This document shows positions 1-6,070 of a DNA stretch of 7,659 bases, in pieces. The first letter of the stretch is position 1, and each line of letters starts with the position of its first letter. A program made the translations under genes and the position numbers. Where the stretch lies: the NCBI GenBank assembly GCA_964403545.1, contig CAYOGN010000130.1, forward strand, positions 1-7,659, read 5' to 3'. Origin of the DNA: VYFG01 sp964403545. Lineage in GTDB: Bacteria > Pseudomonadota > Gammaproteobacteria > Arenicellales > Poriferihabitantaceae. Below the pieces are notes generated by a model, which was not told the origin of the DNA, searched no databases, and was given only the letters and a program-made list of their open reading frames with translations.

Positions 1-254
1 GCATGGGGGAATCGCTGGTGTATGCGCCTTAGTACGCCAGATAATACGGTTCCATCCCCAACCCCCGCATCAAAAATTCTGATCGCCGGCGGGTTGGGCT
101 GGAGTCGGCTTAATTCGTGATCAATGCGTTCTACCGAGGCCCATTTTTCACCACAGGTAGTGACAAACATGAGGTACTTCTGCCGGTTGTCATAAAACCG
201 GAAAGGTTTGCTGCTTTTTTGTCCGTCATGAGTTTTCTCGTTTGGTTTGTTCAT
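1..254 (-). CDS. Probable SAM-dependent methyltransferase, 5' part only (cut by left edge)
   Basis: About 84 N-terminal codons can be read leftwards from an ATG whose first base is 254; the frame is still open at base 1, so the 3' part lies outside the window. After a polar, Lys/Asn-rich start of about 17 residues comes FRFYDNRQKYLMFVTTCGEKW, then IRIFDAGVGDGTVL at about residues 58-71. That stretch has the hydrophobic strand plus D-x-G-x-G-x-G pattern of motif I in class I (Rossmann-fold) SAM methyltransferases, where the glycine loop holds SAM. The catalytic and substrate-selecting parts are missing, so the substrate cannot be named. There is no clear Shine-Dalgarno sequence before the ATG. 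The gene lies 46 bp downstream of the NRDE-family gene on the same strand, and a TATAAT hexamer sits in that gap. The methyltransferase call rests on one motif; the open frame itself is well supported. Confidence 0.68.
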   Translation of the reverse strand, partial: MNKPNEKTHDGQKSSKPFRFYDNRQKYLMFVTTCGEKWASVERIDHELSRLQPNPPAIRIFDAGVGDGTVLSGVLRRIHQRFPH

Positions 255-274
255 GGCAAAATATTTCAGGGAAA

Positions 275-280
275 ATTATA
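275..280 (-). promoter_or_regulatory. Candidate -10 box for the methyltransferase gene
   Basis: Read on the minus strand this is an exact TATAAT, placed so that transcription would begin near base 268 and give an untranslated leader of about 14 nt before the ATG at 254. No good -35 hexamer is found at 16-18 bp spacing (the best candidates look like TGAGCG or GAGCGC) and there is no extended -10 TG. It may be a weak or activator-dependent promoter, or a chance match in an AT-rich gap. Confidence 0.3.
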
Positions 281-300
281 GACGGATATCTGTTCAGCGC

Positions 301-1080
301 TCACGAGCCTATAGTATCAGTGGAAAAAAACCGACCCGGTTCAACGGCACCATCGGCTGAATAGTTGTATTCGGCGATTTTCATCTGCGACGATGATAAC
401 AACAACAAGGTGGTAGTTCGAGTGCCGTAATGATCGCCGTGAACGAATATCGACGAAAGTTCCTGTTCAAGCGTTGGATCAATGCCTGTTTCAGGAAGTT
501 CGTCGATGTTCCATCGGGTCGTATCCTGCATGATATTCAGCAGCATTCTAAATTCGATGTTTTCTGAACCGGAAATATAGTCAGAGAGCCGTTCTACGCC
601 GCGAGACATTTTGGGCCACCATTGGTCAATGGTGCCGTTGCTGATGCTATGAAACCCCGGCGTCAAGAGTCTGGACGAGTCGGATTGATGCCCCCAAATT
701 CGTAACTGTTGATGATCACCGTATATAAAATTGAAAGGATTATAGTGCAGATGATTATTTTTCAGATACTGCTCGAAATTACAATTCTGCCTGGCCGAAA
801 ATTCCTGATCCAGATATCGGGTAACCAGATCACCTCTACTCTTTGCCTCCTCACGGTGGTTACCCGGGTCGCGAAAGTTGGTCACTGCTGCGAACCGTCC
901 TGTTCGGTTTACCCCCAGCCATGTACCTCCCGCTTCCAGATCACGGCCAGCAAGAATCGACGGTTTATCCGGCCAGTAATTCATTGATTGGCTGGGGCGG
1001 GCGTAGTATTCATCCCGATTGGCTGCGATGATCAGTGAATAGTCCGGGTGCCGGTCTTTGGCAATAAACAAAATACACAT
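301..1080 (-). CDS. NRDE/TANGO2-family protein (DUF833)
   Basis: A 260-residue protein beginning MCILFIA, with the family signature NRDE at residues 21-24, then RPS, W-P-D and L-A-G-R-D-x-E-x-G-G-T-W-L-G-V-N at about 43-58, followed by G-R-F-A-A-V-T-N-F-R; near the C-terminus is HGDHYGTRTTTLLLL. These are the hallmarks of the NRDE family (PF05742), whose eukaryotic member TANGO2/HRG-9 is linked to heme or lipid handling. The bacterial role is not settled. The conserved Cys2 after the initiator Met resembles an N-terminal nucleophile; a hydrolase role is inference only. I chose the ATG at 1080 because the family begins at MC[IL]. The same frame is open upstream to a TTG at 1230, but those 50 residues show no family resemblance and fall in the divergent spacer. 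No Shine-Dalgarno sequence precedes the ATG. The gene is divergent from the cvfB-like gene and upstream of the methyltransferase. Confidence 0.9.
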   Translation of the reverse strand: MCILFIAKDRHPDYSLIIAANRDEYYARPSQSMNYWPDKPSILAGRDLEAGGTWLGVNRTGRFAAVTNFRDPGNHREEAKSRGDLVTRYLDQEFSARQNCNFEQYLKNNHLHYNPFNFIYGDHQQLRIWGHQSDSSRLLTPGFHSISNGTIDQWWPKMSRGVERLSDYISGSENIEFRMLLNIMQDTTRWNIDELPETGIDPTLEQELSSIFVHGDHYGTRTTTLLLLSSSQMKIAEYNYSADGAVEPGRFFSTDTIGS

Positions 1081-1086
1081 GGCTGA

Positions 1087-1116
1087 AGTATAGAATGACT
1101 GATTCCCGTATGGGAA
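1087..1116 (-). promoter_or_regulatory. Candidate promoter placed for a leaderless NRDE mRNA
   Basis: On the minus strand TTCCCA (1116-1111; 4 of 6 to TTGACA) is followed after 18 bp by TATACT (1092-1087; 5 of 6 to TATAAT). With normal spacing the first transcribed base would be 1080, which is the A of the NRDE ATG, so the mRNA would have no leader. The absence of a Shine-Dalgarno sequence fits this. Hexamer quality is moderate and the call is an inference. Confidence 0.35.
1103..1116. repeat. Short inverted repeat TTCCC-N4-GGGAA, possible operator
   Basis: Two perfect 5-bp arms (1103-1107 and 1112-1116) flank GTAT. The repeat overlaps the candidate -35 element of the NRDE promoter in the divergent spacer, a typical place for a repressor or activator half-site pair. 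Arms of this length also arise by chance, and no regulator gene lies beside it. Confidence 0.25.
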
Positions 1117-1249
1117 AAATAAATAATTGGCGCTATTGATAAAGGTTGTATACCATCGAGAGCTACTTAATCTTGTCCCGAGAAAAATGTCTGCAAAACC
1201 CGGAAAAATTGTTATTGATACTGGCTCCAATCACGTTTTGGCATAACTA

Positions 1250-2110
1250 GTGGACACAGGAAAAATAAATACTCTGGAAGTCCTCAAAGAAGTGGATTTC
1301 GGGATCTACCTGGATGGCGAGGAAGCCGGTGAGATTTTGATGCCAAAGCGTTATGTCCCGGAAAATACTGCAATTGGTGAGCGCATCGACGCCTTTATAT
1401 ACAGAGACTCTGAAGATCGCCTTATTGCCACCACAGTAGTGCCAAAAATACTGGCGGGTGATTGCGCGTTTCTAACCGTCGAAGCGGTAAACAAAATTGG
1501 TGCATTCCTCGACTGGGGCCTGCCAAAGGATTTACTGGTGCCTTATAACCAGATGGCAGAACCGATGGAAGCTGGTAAGTCCTATGTGGTTTATGCCTAT
1601 GTTGATGAGCGAACCAATCGAGTGGCTGCATCGTCAAAGCTGAGTCTTTTTCTCAAGGAAACGGGGGAGAAATTCCAGACCGGCCAGGAGGTCGAGTTGA
1701 TGATCGTGGCACGGTCTGAGCTTGGTTACAAGGCTGTTATTGATGGCACCCATCTGGGTTTGATTTTTCATAGTAATATCACCAGTCCGGTTAACATCGG
1801 GCAGCGCCTGCCTGGCTACATCCAACGGGTACGGAAAGATGACAGGCGAATTGACCTCGCCATTGATGTTGGCCGTGCCTTGCCTCGCAAGGCGGTACAG
1901 TCGAAAATTACCGATCAGATCATTGAATTCCTGGAAGCCAATAGAGGAATATCCTCACTCACTGATAAAAGCTCACCCGAACAGATTATGAAGCAATTTG
2001 GAGTGAGTAAGGGAGATTTTAAAAAAGCGTTGGGCGCACTGTACAAACAAAAACAGATTGAAATCGATAAACACCAGATCACACTAATCAAGAACTCCCC
2101 TGGGGAATGA
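1250..2110 (+). CDS. cvfB: CvfB/YitL-like RNA-binding protein (S1 domains plus winged helix)
   Basis: A 286-residue cytoplasmic protein of the CvfB/YitL family, the usual length for it. N-terminal GKINTLEV and the block DGEEAGEILMPKRYVP (about 22-37) match the first S1-like domain. GAFLDWGLPKDLLVPYNQM (84-102) is the best S1 signature and belongs to the second. A third S1-like barrel spans about 145-210. Residues about 220-286 (KITDQIIEFL to QITLI) form the winged-helix end, including a D-K-S-S-P-E-x-I then FGVSKGDFKKAL pattern. CvfB proteins bind RNA and affect virulence-factor expression in Staphylococcus; the role in Gram-negatives is unclear. The start is GTG at 1250: an in-frame TAA at 1244-1246 rules out a longer protein, and residues 5-11 already match the family N-terminus. 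No Shine-Dalgarno sequence is visible. The ylqF gene begins 9 bp after the stop, so the two are probably co-transcribed. Confidence 0.9.
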   Translation: MDTGKINTLEVLKEVDFGIYLDGEEAGEILMPKRYVPENTAIGERIDAFIYRDSEDRLIATTVVPKILAGDCAFLTVEAVNKIGAFLDWGLPKDLLVPYNQMAEPMEAGKSYVVYAYVDERTNRVAASSKLSLFLKETGEKFQTGQEVELMIVARSELGYKAVIDGTHLGLIFHSNITSPVNIGQRLPGYIQRVRKDDRRIDLAIDVGRALPRKAVQSKITDQIIEFLEANRGISSLTDKSSPEQIMKQFGVSKGDFKKALGALYKQKQIEIDKHQITLIKNSPGE

Positions 2111-2119
2111 CGGGCTAAA

Positions 2120-3049
2120 ATGGCGCAAATTCAATGGTATCCCGGCCATATGCACAAAGCGGTCAAGGGGATTCGAGATGTATTGTCACGGGTCGATATG
2201 TTTCTCGAACTACTGGATGCGCGCATTCCTGCCAGTAGTTCCAATCCGGTGCTGGCACAATTGCGTGGAAACAAACCCTGCATCAAGGTGCTAACCAAAT
2301 CAGATCTGGCTGATCCCGAGAGAACCCGGAGTTGGCAAGCCTCGCTGGAAAATGAGCTTCATGCACGTACGTTTGTGATCAATAACATTGATCGTCAGCA
2401 AGTGAAAAACCTTGGCGATCAATGTCGCAAGTTATATCCTCATATAGATGACCGACTGCAGCCGATCTCGGTCATGGTTGTCGGGATCCCGAATGTCGGT
2501 AAATCTACCATCATCAATATCCTTGCCGATCGCAAGATTGCGAAAACGGGAAACGAAGCAGCCATAACCAGAAACCAGCAGCGTATTCAACTTGATCACG
2601 GCATTACGCTGCTGGATACCCCGGGTGTCCTTTGGCCAAATGTAGAAAATCCGGCAAGCGGTTACCGTTTGGCTGCCACCGGTGCGATTCGGGATGCGGC
2701 GTTTGCCCATCACGATGTGGCCTGGTTCCTGGCCGGGTTTTTACTTGCCCATTATCCGGCACTGGTTGATGCCAGGTATCAATTCCAGGGGACAGCAATG
2801 GATGCCGGAGCGCTACTCGAACATATTGGACGTCAGCGCGGTTGCCTGAAAGCAGGCAACAGGGTGGATATGGATAGAGTCGCCAAAATTCTATTGAATG
2901 AATTTCGGGAGGGCAAGATTGGCCGGATTACAATGGAAACTCCAACAATGATTCAACAGGAACAAATCGAGGTTGATCAAGTACGCCAGCAGAAAGCGGC
3001 AAAGAAAGAAAAGCGAAAGAAGAAATGGAAAAATTCCGGCAAAACATAA
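2120..3049 (+). CDS. ylqF: Ribosome biogenesis GTPase YlqF/RbgA (circularly permuted)
   Basis: A 309-residue GTPase whose motifs run G4-G1-G3, the circular permutation of the YlqF/YawG group. The N-terminal WYPGHM (6-11) carries His10, equivalent to the His9 implicated in GTP hydrolysis by Bacillus RbgA. G4 is TKSD (59-62), G1 is GIPNVGKS (122-129), switch I/G2 is probably around T150 in AITRNQQ, and G3 is DTPG (166-169). Asn125 in G1 is the residue that coordinates potassium in K+-stimulated GTPases. Residues about 190-290 form the helical C-terminal domain that contacts rRNA. In Bacillus, RbgA acts late in 50S assembly. The last 20 residues hold nine Lys and one Arg, a basic tail likely to contact RNA, and make the protein somewhat longer than the 282-residue Bacillus enzyme. 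It starts at ATG 2120, 9 bp after cvfB, with only a weak GGG as ribosome-binding site, which suggests translational coupling. Confidence 0.95.
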   Translation: MAQIQWYPGHMHKAVKGIRDVLSRVDMFLELLDARIPASSSNPVLAQLRGNKPCIKVLTKSDLADPERTRSWQASLENELHARTFVINNIDRQQVKNLGDQCRKLYPHIDDRLQPISVMVVGIPNVGKSTIINILADRKIAKTGNEAAITRNQQRIQLDHGITLLDTPGVLWPNVENPASGYRLAATGAIRDAAFAHHDVAWFLAGFLLAHYPALVDARYQFQGTAMDAGALLEHIGRQRGCLKAGNRVDMDRVAKILLNEFREGKIGRITMETPTMIQQEQIEVDQVRQQKAAKKEKRKKKWKNSGKT

Positions 3050-3169
3050 AAAAGCCCCAGATATTTTAAACCTTCGCGACTATTTTCTGCAGTAAACAGG
3101 TCCTTTAAATTAGTTTGTGATGCCCTGCTTCCCATTAAACAGAAATTCCTTAACACAGCGCTTTTTCTG
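3050..3169. other. Intergenic spacer between ylqF and ycaQ
   Basis: 120 bp, AT-rich. It has no convincing stem-loop followed by a T run after the ylqF stop, and no hexamer pair I would call a promoter (TTAAAT at 3105-3110 lacks a -35 partner). Read-through from ylqF into ycaQ is possible. No open frame in it resembles a gene. Confidence 0.5.
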
Positions 3170-4387
3170 ATGCCGCAGTCCTTCTCTATCAAAGAGGCCA
3201 GGAAGCTCGTGTTGAATAGTCAGCGTATCCTGTCTCCGAGACGCTCGGGAAAAGCGATTGAGGCAACCCTGGAGGTGATCAGGCACCTGGGCTACATCCA
3301 GATCGACACCATTTCGGTGGTTGCCCGCGCCCATCACCACACTCTATGGAATCGAAACCCGCGCTATCAATCTACCCAACTCGACCAGTTACTGGAACAG
3401 CGCAAGGTCTTTGAATACTGGTCCCATGCTGCAGCTTATTTGCCCATTGAACACTACAAATATTGTTTGTTCCGTATGCAGGTGGCGCGCGGAGAGCGAG
3501 GTGGCTGGCTTCAATGCGAGCCCGGTATAAAGAAGCAGGTGTTAAAACGCATTCTTGATGAAGGTCCACTGATGGCACGGGATTTTACCGATCCACGACC
3601 CGGTCGTGCCGGCATGTGGGACTGGAAGCCAGCCAAAATCGCATTGGAACAGCTATTTATGGAAGGGCAGTTGATGACGGCCCGTCGCCAGGGCTTCCAC
3701 AAGGTTTATGACCTTACAGAGCGAGTATTGCCCGAGTCCGTTGATACCAGGATGCCAAACCAGGAGGAATATGCCCGTCACCTGATCCACTCGTTTTTAA
3801 AGGCCAATGGGCTCGGCCAGGTGGTTGAATTTGGTTACCTTCGAAAGGGAATTCGTCCAACAATACAGATTGCCGTTGACGAAATGTTAGAGCAGGGTGA
3901 ATTACAGTTGGTCAAGGTAAAAGGAGAGCCCTGGTTGATGTTACCTGAGGCAATCAACCTTCTTGAGAAGTCTCTGACGCGTTCGAAGGCCAAAATACTT
4001 TCGCCATTTGACAATATGGTGATCCAGCGTAAGCGGATGCGGCAATTATTTGATTTTGACTATTTGATTGAGTGTTATGTACCCGGGCCAAAACGACAAT
4101 ATGGCTATTTTTGCCTGCCGGTGGTATGGCAGGGTCAGATTGTGGCACGAATGGATTGCAAGGCACATCGGGATAAAGGTGTTCTGGAGGTGCGTAGTCT
4201 GCATCTGGAGCAGGGTAAATATGACCCCAACAAGCTGGCTGATGCTTTAATTTCGGAGTTGGACGCATTCAGCAAATTCAATGGCTGTAATAAAATAAAA
4301 GTAGGGAAAGTATCCAATAGAACCCTCGAAACACTACTGCGGGACCATTCGGGTCGACGGACACTCGGTCAACCATCTCCGTGTTGA
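3170..4387 (+). CDS. ycaQ: Winged-helix DNA glycosylase, YcaQ/AlkX type
   Basis: A 405-residue protein, close to E. coli YcaQ (about 410), of the HTH_42/AlkZ superfamily (PF06224). These enzymes remove bulky alkylated bases and unhook interstrand crosslinks. Residues 44-46 are Q-I-D in LGYIQIDTISVVARAHHH; this Q-x-D catalytic motif marks the YcaQ/AlkX branch, whereas the Streptomyces AlkZ branch has Q-x-Q. Winged-helix segments follow: one around 115-170 (KKQVLKRILDEGPLMARDF) and one around 200-265. The C-terminal beta domain carries LSPFDNMVIQRKRMRQLFDF (277-296), ECYVPGPKRQYGYF and ARMDCKAHRDKGVL, all typical of the family. ATG 3170 puts the QID motif at the usual distance from the N-terminus. 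No Shine-Dalgarno sequence precedes it. The 3' end overlaps the transporter gene by 7 bp. No SOS box or other damage-response site is evident upstream. Confidence 0.93.
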   Translation: MPQSFSIKEARKLVLNSQRILSPRRSGKAIEATLEVIRHLGYIQIDTISVVARAHHHTLWNRNPRYQSTQLDQLLEQRKVFEYWSHAAAYLPIEHYKYCLFRMQVARGERGGWLQCEPGIKKQVLKRILDEGPLMARDFTDPRPGRAGMWDWKPAKIALEQLFMEGQLMTARRQGFHKVYDLTERVLPESVDTRMPNQEEYARHLIHSFLKANGLGQVVEFGYLRKGIRPTIQIAVDEMLEQGELQLVKVKGEPWLMLPEAINLLEKSLTRSKAKILSPFDNMVIQRKRMRQLFDFDYLIECYVPGPKRQYGYFCLPVVWQGQIVARMDCKAHRDKGVLEVRSLHLEQGKYDPNKLADALISELDAFSKFNGCNKIKVGKVSNRTLETLLRDHSGRRTLGQPSPC

Positions 4388-5256
4388 ATTTACGGTCCAG
4401 GGGCTATTTGATTACCTTGCTGGGGGTATTGGCAATCAGCCCGGATGGGTTGTTGACCCGTTTCATCAGCGCTGATTCGGTTACCATTATCTTTTGGCGA
4501 GGACTGCTGTTTGGCTTGACCGCACTGACGGTCATCCTGTTGCGATATCGAAGTCGTACCCTGCAAATTTTTCTCGAATTCTCAATGCCTGACTATATTG
4601 TGATGGTCACTTACTTCATTGGAAACACGCTTTTTATTTACTCAATTACCCATACTTCGGTTGCCAATACGCTCTTTATGCTTAGCACGACGCCGATCTG
4701 GGCTGCCTTGATTGCCTGGGTATTCCTGGGTGAGGTGGTTCCAGGGCGAACCAGATTCGCTATTGTGATGGTGATAATCGGGATCCTGGTCATTACCCGG
4801 GGTAGCCAGCCTGGTGTCCAGTCATGGATGGGGGATGTAGCGGGTTTGTTGGCCGCCTGTTCACTGGCGGTACAGTTTTCAGCTATTCGGCGGGCACCAG
4901 GGCGCGATATGCTGCCAGCGCTGGCATTTGGGGGGATTTTTACAGCGCTATTGATTTCACCTCTGGTCGATCCTGCTACCACAAGCAATCCGGATTTATT
5001 TTACTTGATGGTGATGGGAATCGTTATGTTGCCGGTAGCTAACAAACTACTGTCTCTTGGCCCAAGATATTTGCCGGCGCCGGAAGTGGGGCTTATGATG
5101 CTGCTCGAAACCATCCTTGGGCCATTCTGGGTTTGGCTTGCGCTGGGTGAGAATCCGGGGTTTTACTCTATTGTCGGCGGTGCAATCGTACTGCTTACGC
5201 TGACAATCAATGCATTTATGTCGCTAAGAGAGGAATCCCGAATTTCCAGCCTGTAA
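4381..5256 (+). CDS. EamA/DMT-family membrane transporter
   Basis: A 291-residue, very hydrophobic protein with about ten predicted membrane segments arranged as two similar halves, the usual size and layout of a bacterial drug/metabolite transporter with two EamA domains (PF00892). The first half ends in SVANTLFMLSTTPIWAALIAWVFLGEVV. The second has the matching APEVGLMMLLETILGPFWVWLALGEN. Both contain the conserved Pro and the LGE that close each repeat. The Arg/Lys-rich ends and the early loop fit inner-membrane insertion. Substrate cannot be told from sequence; relatives export amino acids, metabolites or riboflavin-like compounds. The start is GTG at 4381, or TTG at 4384 whose T-T-G-A overlaps the ycaQ stop. 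No Shine-Dalgarno sequence is present, so ribosomes probably reinitiate after ycaQ. The downstream gap of 55 bp before the first possible SDR start has no clear terminator. Confidence 0.9.
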   Translation: MLNLRSRGYLITLLGVLAISPDGLLTRFISADSVTIIFWRGLLFGLTALTVILLRYRSRTLQIFLEFSMPDYIVMVTYFIGNTLFIYSITHTSVANTLFMLSTTPIWAALIAWVFLGEVVPGRTRFAIVMVIIGILVITRGSQPGVQSWMGDVAGLLAACSLAVQFSAIRRAPGRDMLPALAFGGIFTALLISPLVDPATTSNPDLFYLMVMGIVMLPVANKLLSLGPRYLPAPEVGLMMLLETILGPFWVWLALGENPGFYSIVGGAIVLLTLTINAFMSLREESRISSL

Positions 5257-5301
5257 CGCATTTGTTGCGGAACTGGCGGGTACGTTTTAAAGACCAAATC
5301 T

Positions 5302-5306
5302 GGAGA
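5302..5306 (+). promoter_or_regulatory. Shine-Dalgarno GGAGA for an alternative upstream SDR start (ATG 5312)
   Basis: GGAGA lies 5 nt before ATG 5312. That ATG is in frame with the SDR gene and would add 18 residues (MVNFKHWIHNLKYSGENS) before the family's usual N-terminus. The element sits inside TCTGGAGA, which recurs before the second start. Confidence 0.5.
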
Positions 5307-5353
5307 CAGAAATGGTAAATTTCAAACACTGGATTCACAATTTAAAATATTCT

Positions 5354-5358
5354 GGAGA
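5354..5358 (+). promoter_or_regulatory. Shine-Dalgarno GGAGA deciding the SDR start (ATG 5366)
   Basis: GGAGA lies 7 nt before ATG 5366, ideal spacing. The protein it would start (MTRFTGKKAIVLGG) has its first beta strand and glycine loop where the SDR family normally has them, so this is the preferred start. Confidence 0.6.
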
Positions 5359-5365
5359 AAATTCT

Positions 5366-6070
5366 ATGACAAGATTTACAGGCAAGAAAGCGATCGTACT
5401 TGGTGGTACTTCAGGTATCGGATTGTCAGTTTCCCGTCAACTACGTGATGCAGGCGCTTTGGTCGTAGCGGTAAGTCGCAGTGGCGTCATCGAAGGCGAC
5501 AGCACTGGTATCGAGATTGAATCTTGCGATGTACTCAATCGTGAAGGTCTCGTGAGTTTGTTCGAAAAACATGGTCCCTATGATTTCCTGGTCTGTGCCG
5601 CCACTGGCGGTGCCAGGGCCCGCGGTCCCTTTTTAGCAATGGATCTGGACGCCTTTCAGGGCTCTTTTGCCAAGCTCTGGGGCTATACCAATGCGGTGCG
5701 ACTCGGTACTGAACAGCTGACCAAAGATGGGGCCATCGTCCTGGTCAGTGGCTCTCCGGCGCGCAAGTGTGGCCCCGGGATGCTTGCTATCTCAACCGTG
5801 GGCAACGCCGTAGAGGGGTTCGCCCGGGCATTGGCGCCGGAAATCACACCACGCCGGATTAATGTGGTATCACCCGGGTTCATTGATACGCCGATGGTGC
5901 CTTTGAAGGGAGAAGAACGCGCTGAACATTTTAAAAATACTACCGGTAAAAATCTTATACCCCGGGCTGGATTACCCGATGAAGTGGCACAAGCGGTATT
6001 GTTTGTTTTGTCCAATCAGTTTGTCACCGGTACTACGGTGGATGTCGATGGGGGGGCGCTGCTACCTTAA
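5366..6070 (+). CDS. SDR-fold protein lacking the YxxxK catalytic pair
   Basis: A 234-residue Rossmann-fold protein of the short-chain dehydrogenase/reductase superfamily. It has the nucleotide-binding GGTSGIG at 13-19. VSRSG after the second strand carries an Arg that often favours NADP(H). CAATGGA at about 77-83 stands in place of NNAG. SPGFIDTPM (169-177) and VTGTTVDVDGG near the end are classical SDR features. The segment that should read YxxxK reads ISTVG (142-146), aligned by the following NAVEGFARALAPE, so the catalytic Tyr is Ile142 and the Lys is Gly146. Ser128 or Ser130 could match the usual Ser. The catalytic Asn of helix 4 also appears replaced (FAKLWG). This resembles the Lin1944-like SDR subgroup, which lacks active-site residues and has unknown function; that assignment is from memory of the family. 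An in-frame ATG at 5312, with its own ribosome-binding site, could give 252 residues. It may be a binding or regulatory protein, or use unusual chemistry. Confidence 0.88.
   Translation: MTRFTGKKAIVLGGTSGIGLSVSRQLRDAGALVVAVSRSGVIEGDSTGIEIESCDVLNREGLVSLFEKHGPYDFLVCAATGGARARGPFLAMDLDAFQGSFAKLWGYTNAVRLGTEQLTKDGAIVLVSGSPARKCGPGMLAISTVGNAVEGFARALAPEITPRRINVVSPGFIDTPMVPLKGEERAEHFKNTTGKNLIPRAGLPDEVAQAVLFVLSNQFVTGTTVDVDGGALLP

Larger units (their letters stand above)
1081..1249. other. Divergent intergenic region between the NRDE and cvfB-like genes
   Basis: AT-rich 169-bp spacer that must hold the start signals for both flanking genes. On the minus strand there is a plausible promoter next to the NRDE start and a small inverted repeat overlapping it (listed separately). 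For the plus-strand gene I see TTGATA at 1136-1141 and at 1215-1220, but neither has a good -10 hexamer at proper spacing, so that promoter is unassigned. Confidence 0.6.

Noticed and set aside
1136..1220. TTGATA boxes at 1136-1141 and 1215-1220 as -35 elements for the cvfB-like gene
   Set aside because: Neither has an acceptable -10 hexamer 16-18 bp downstream.
1081..1230. 50-residue N-terminal extension of the NRDE protein beginning at a TTG
   Set aside because: The family starts at MC[IL] (ATG 1080), the extra residues show no family resemblance, and the segment covers the likely promoter.
4638..4988. Minus-strand open frame of 116 codons inside the EamA transporter
   Set aside because: Antisense to a clear ten-helix transporter; it has no recognisable domain or start signal.
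5257..5269. CGCA-TTTGT-TGCG hairpin after the transporter stop as a terminator
   Set aside because: The stem is only 4 bp and no T run follows.
5683..6015. Minus-strand open frame of 110 codons inside the SDR gene
   Set aside because: Antisense shadow of the SDR reading frame with no motif of its own.
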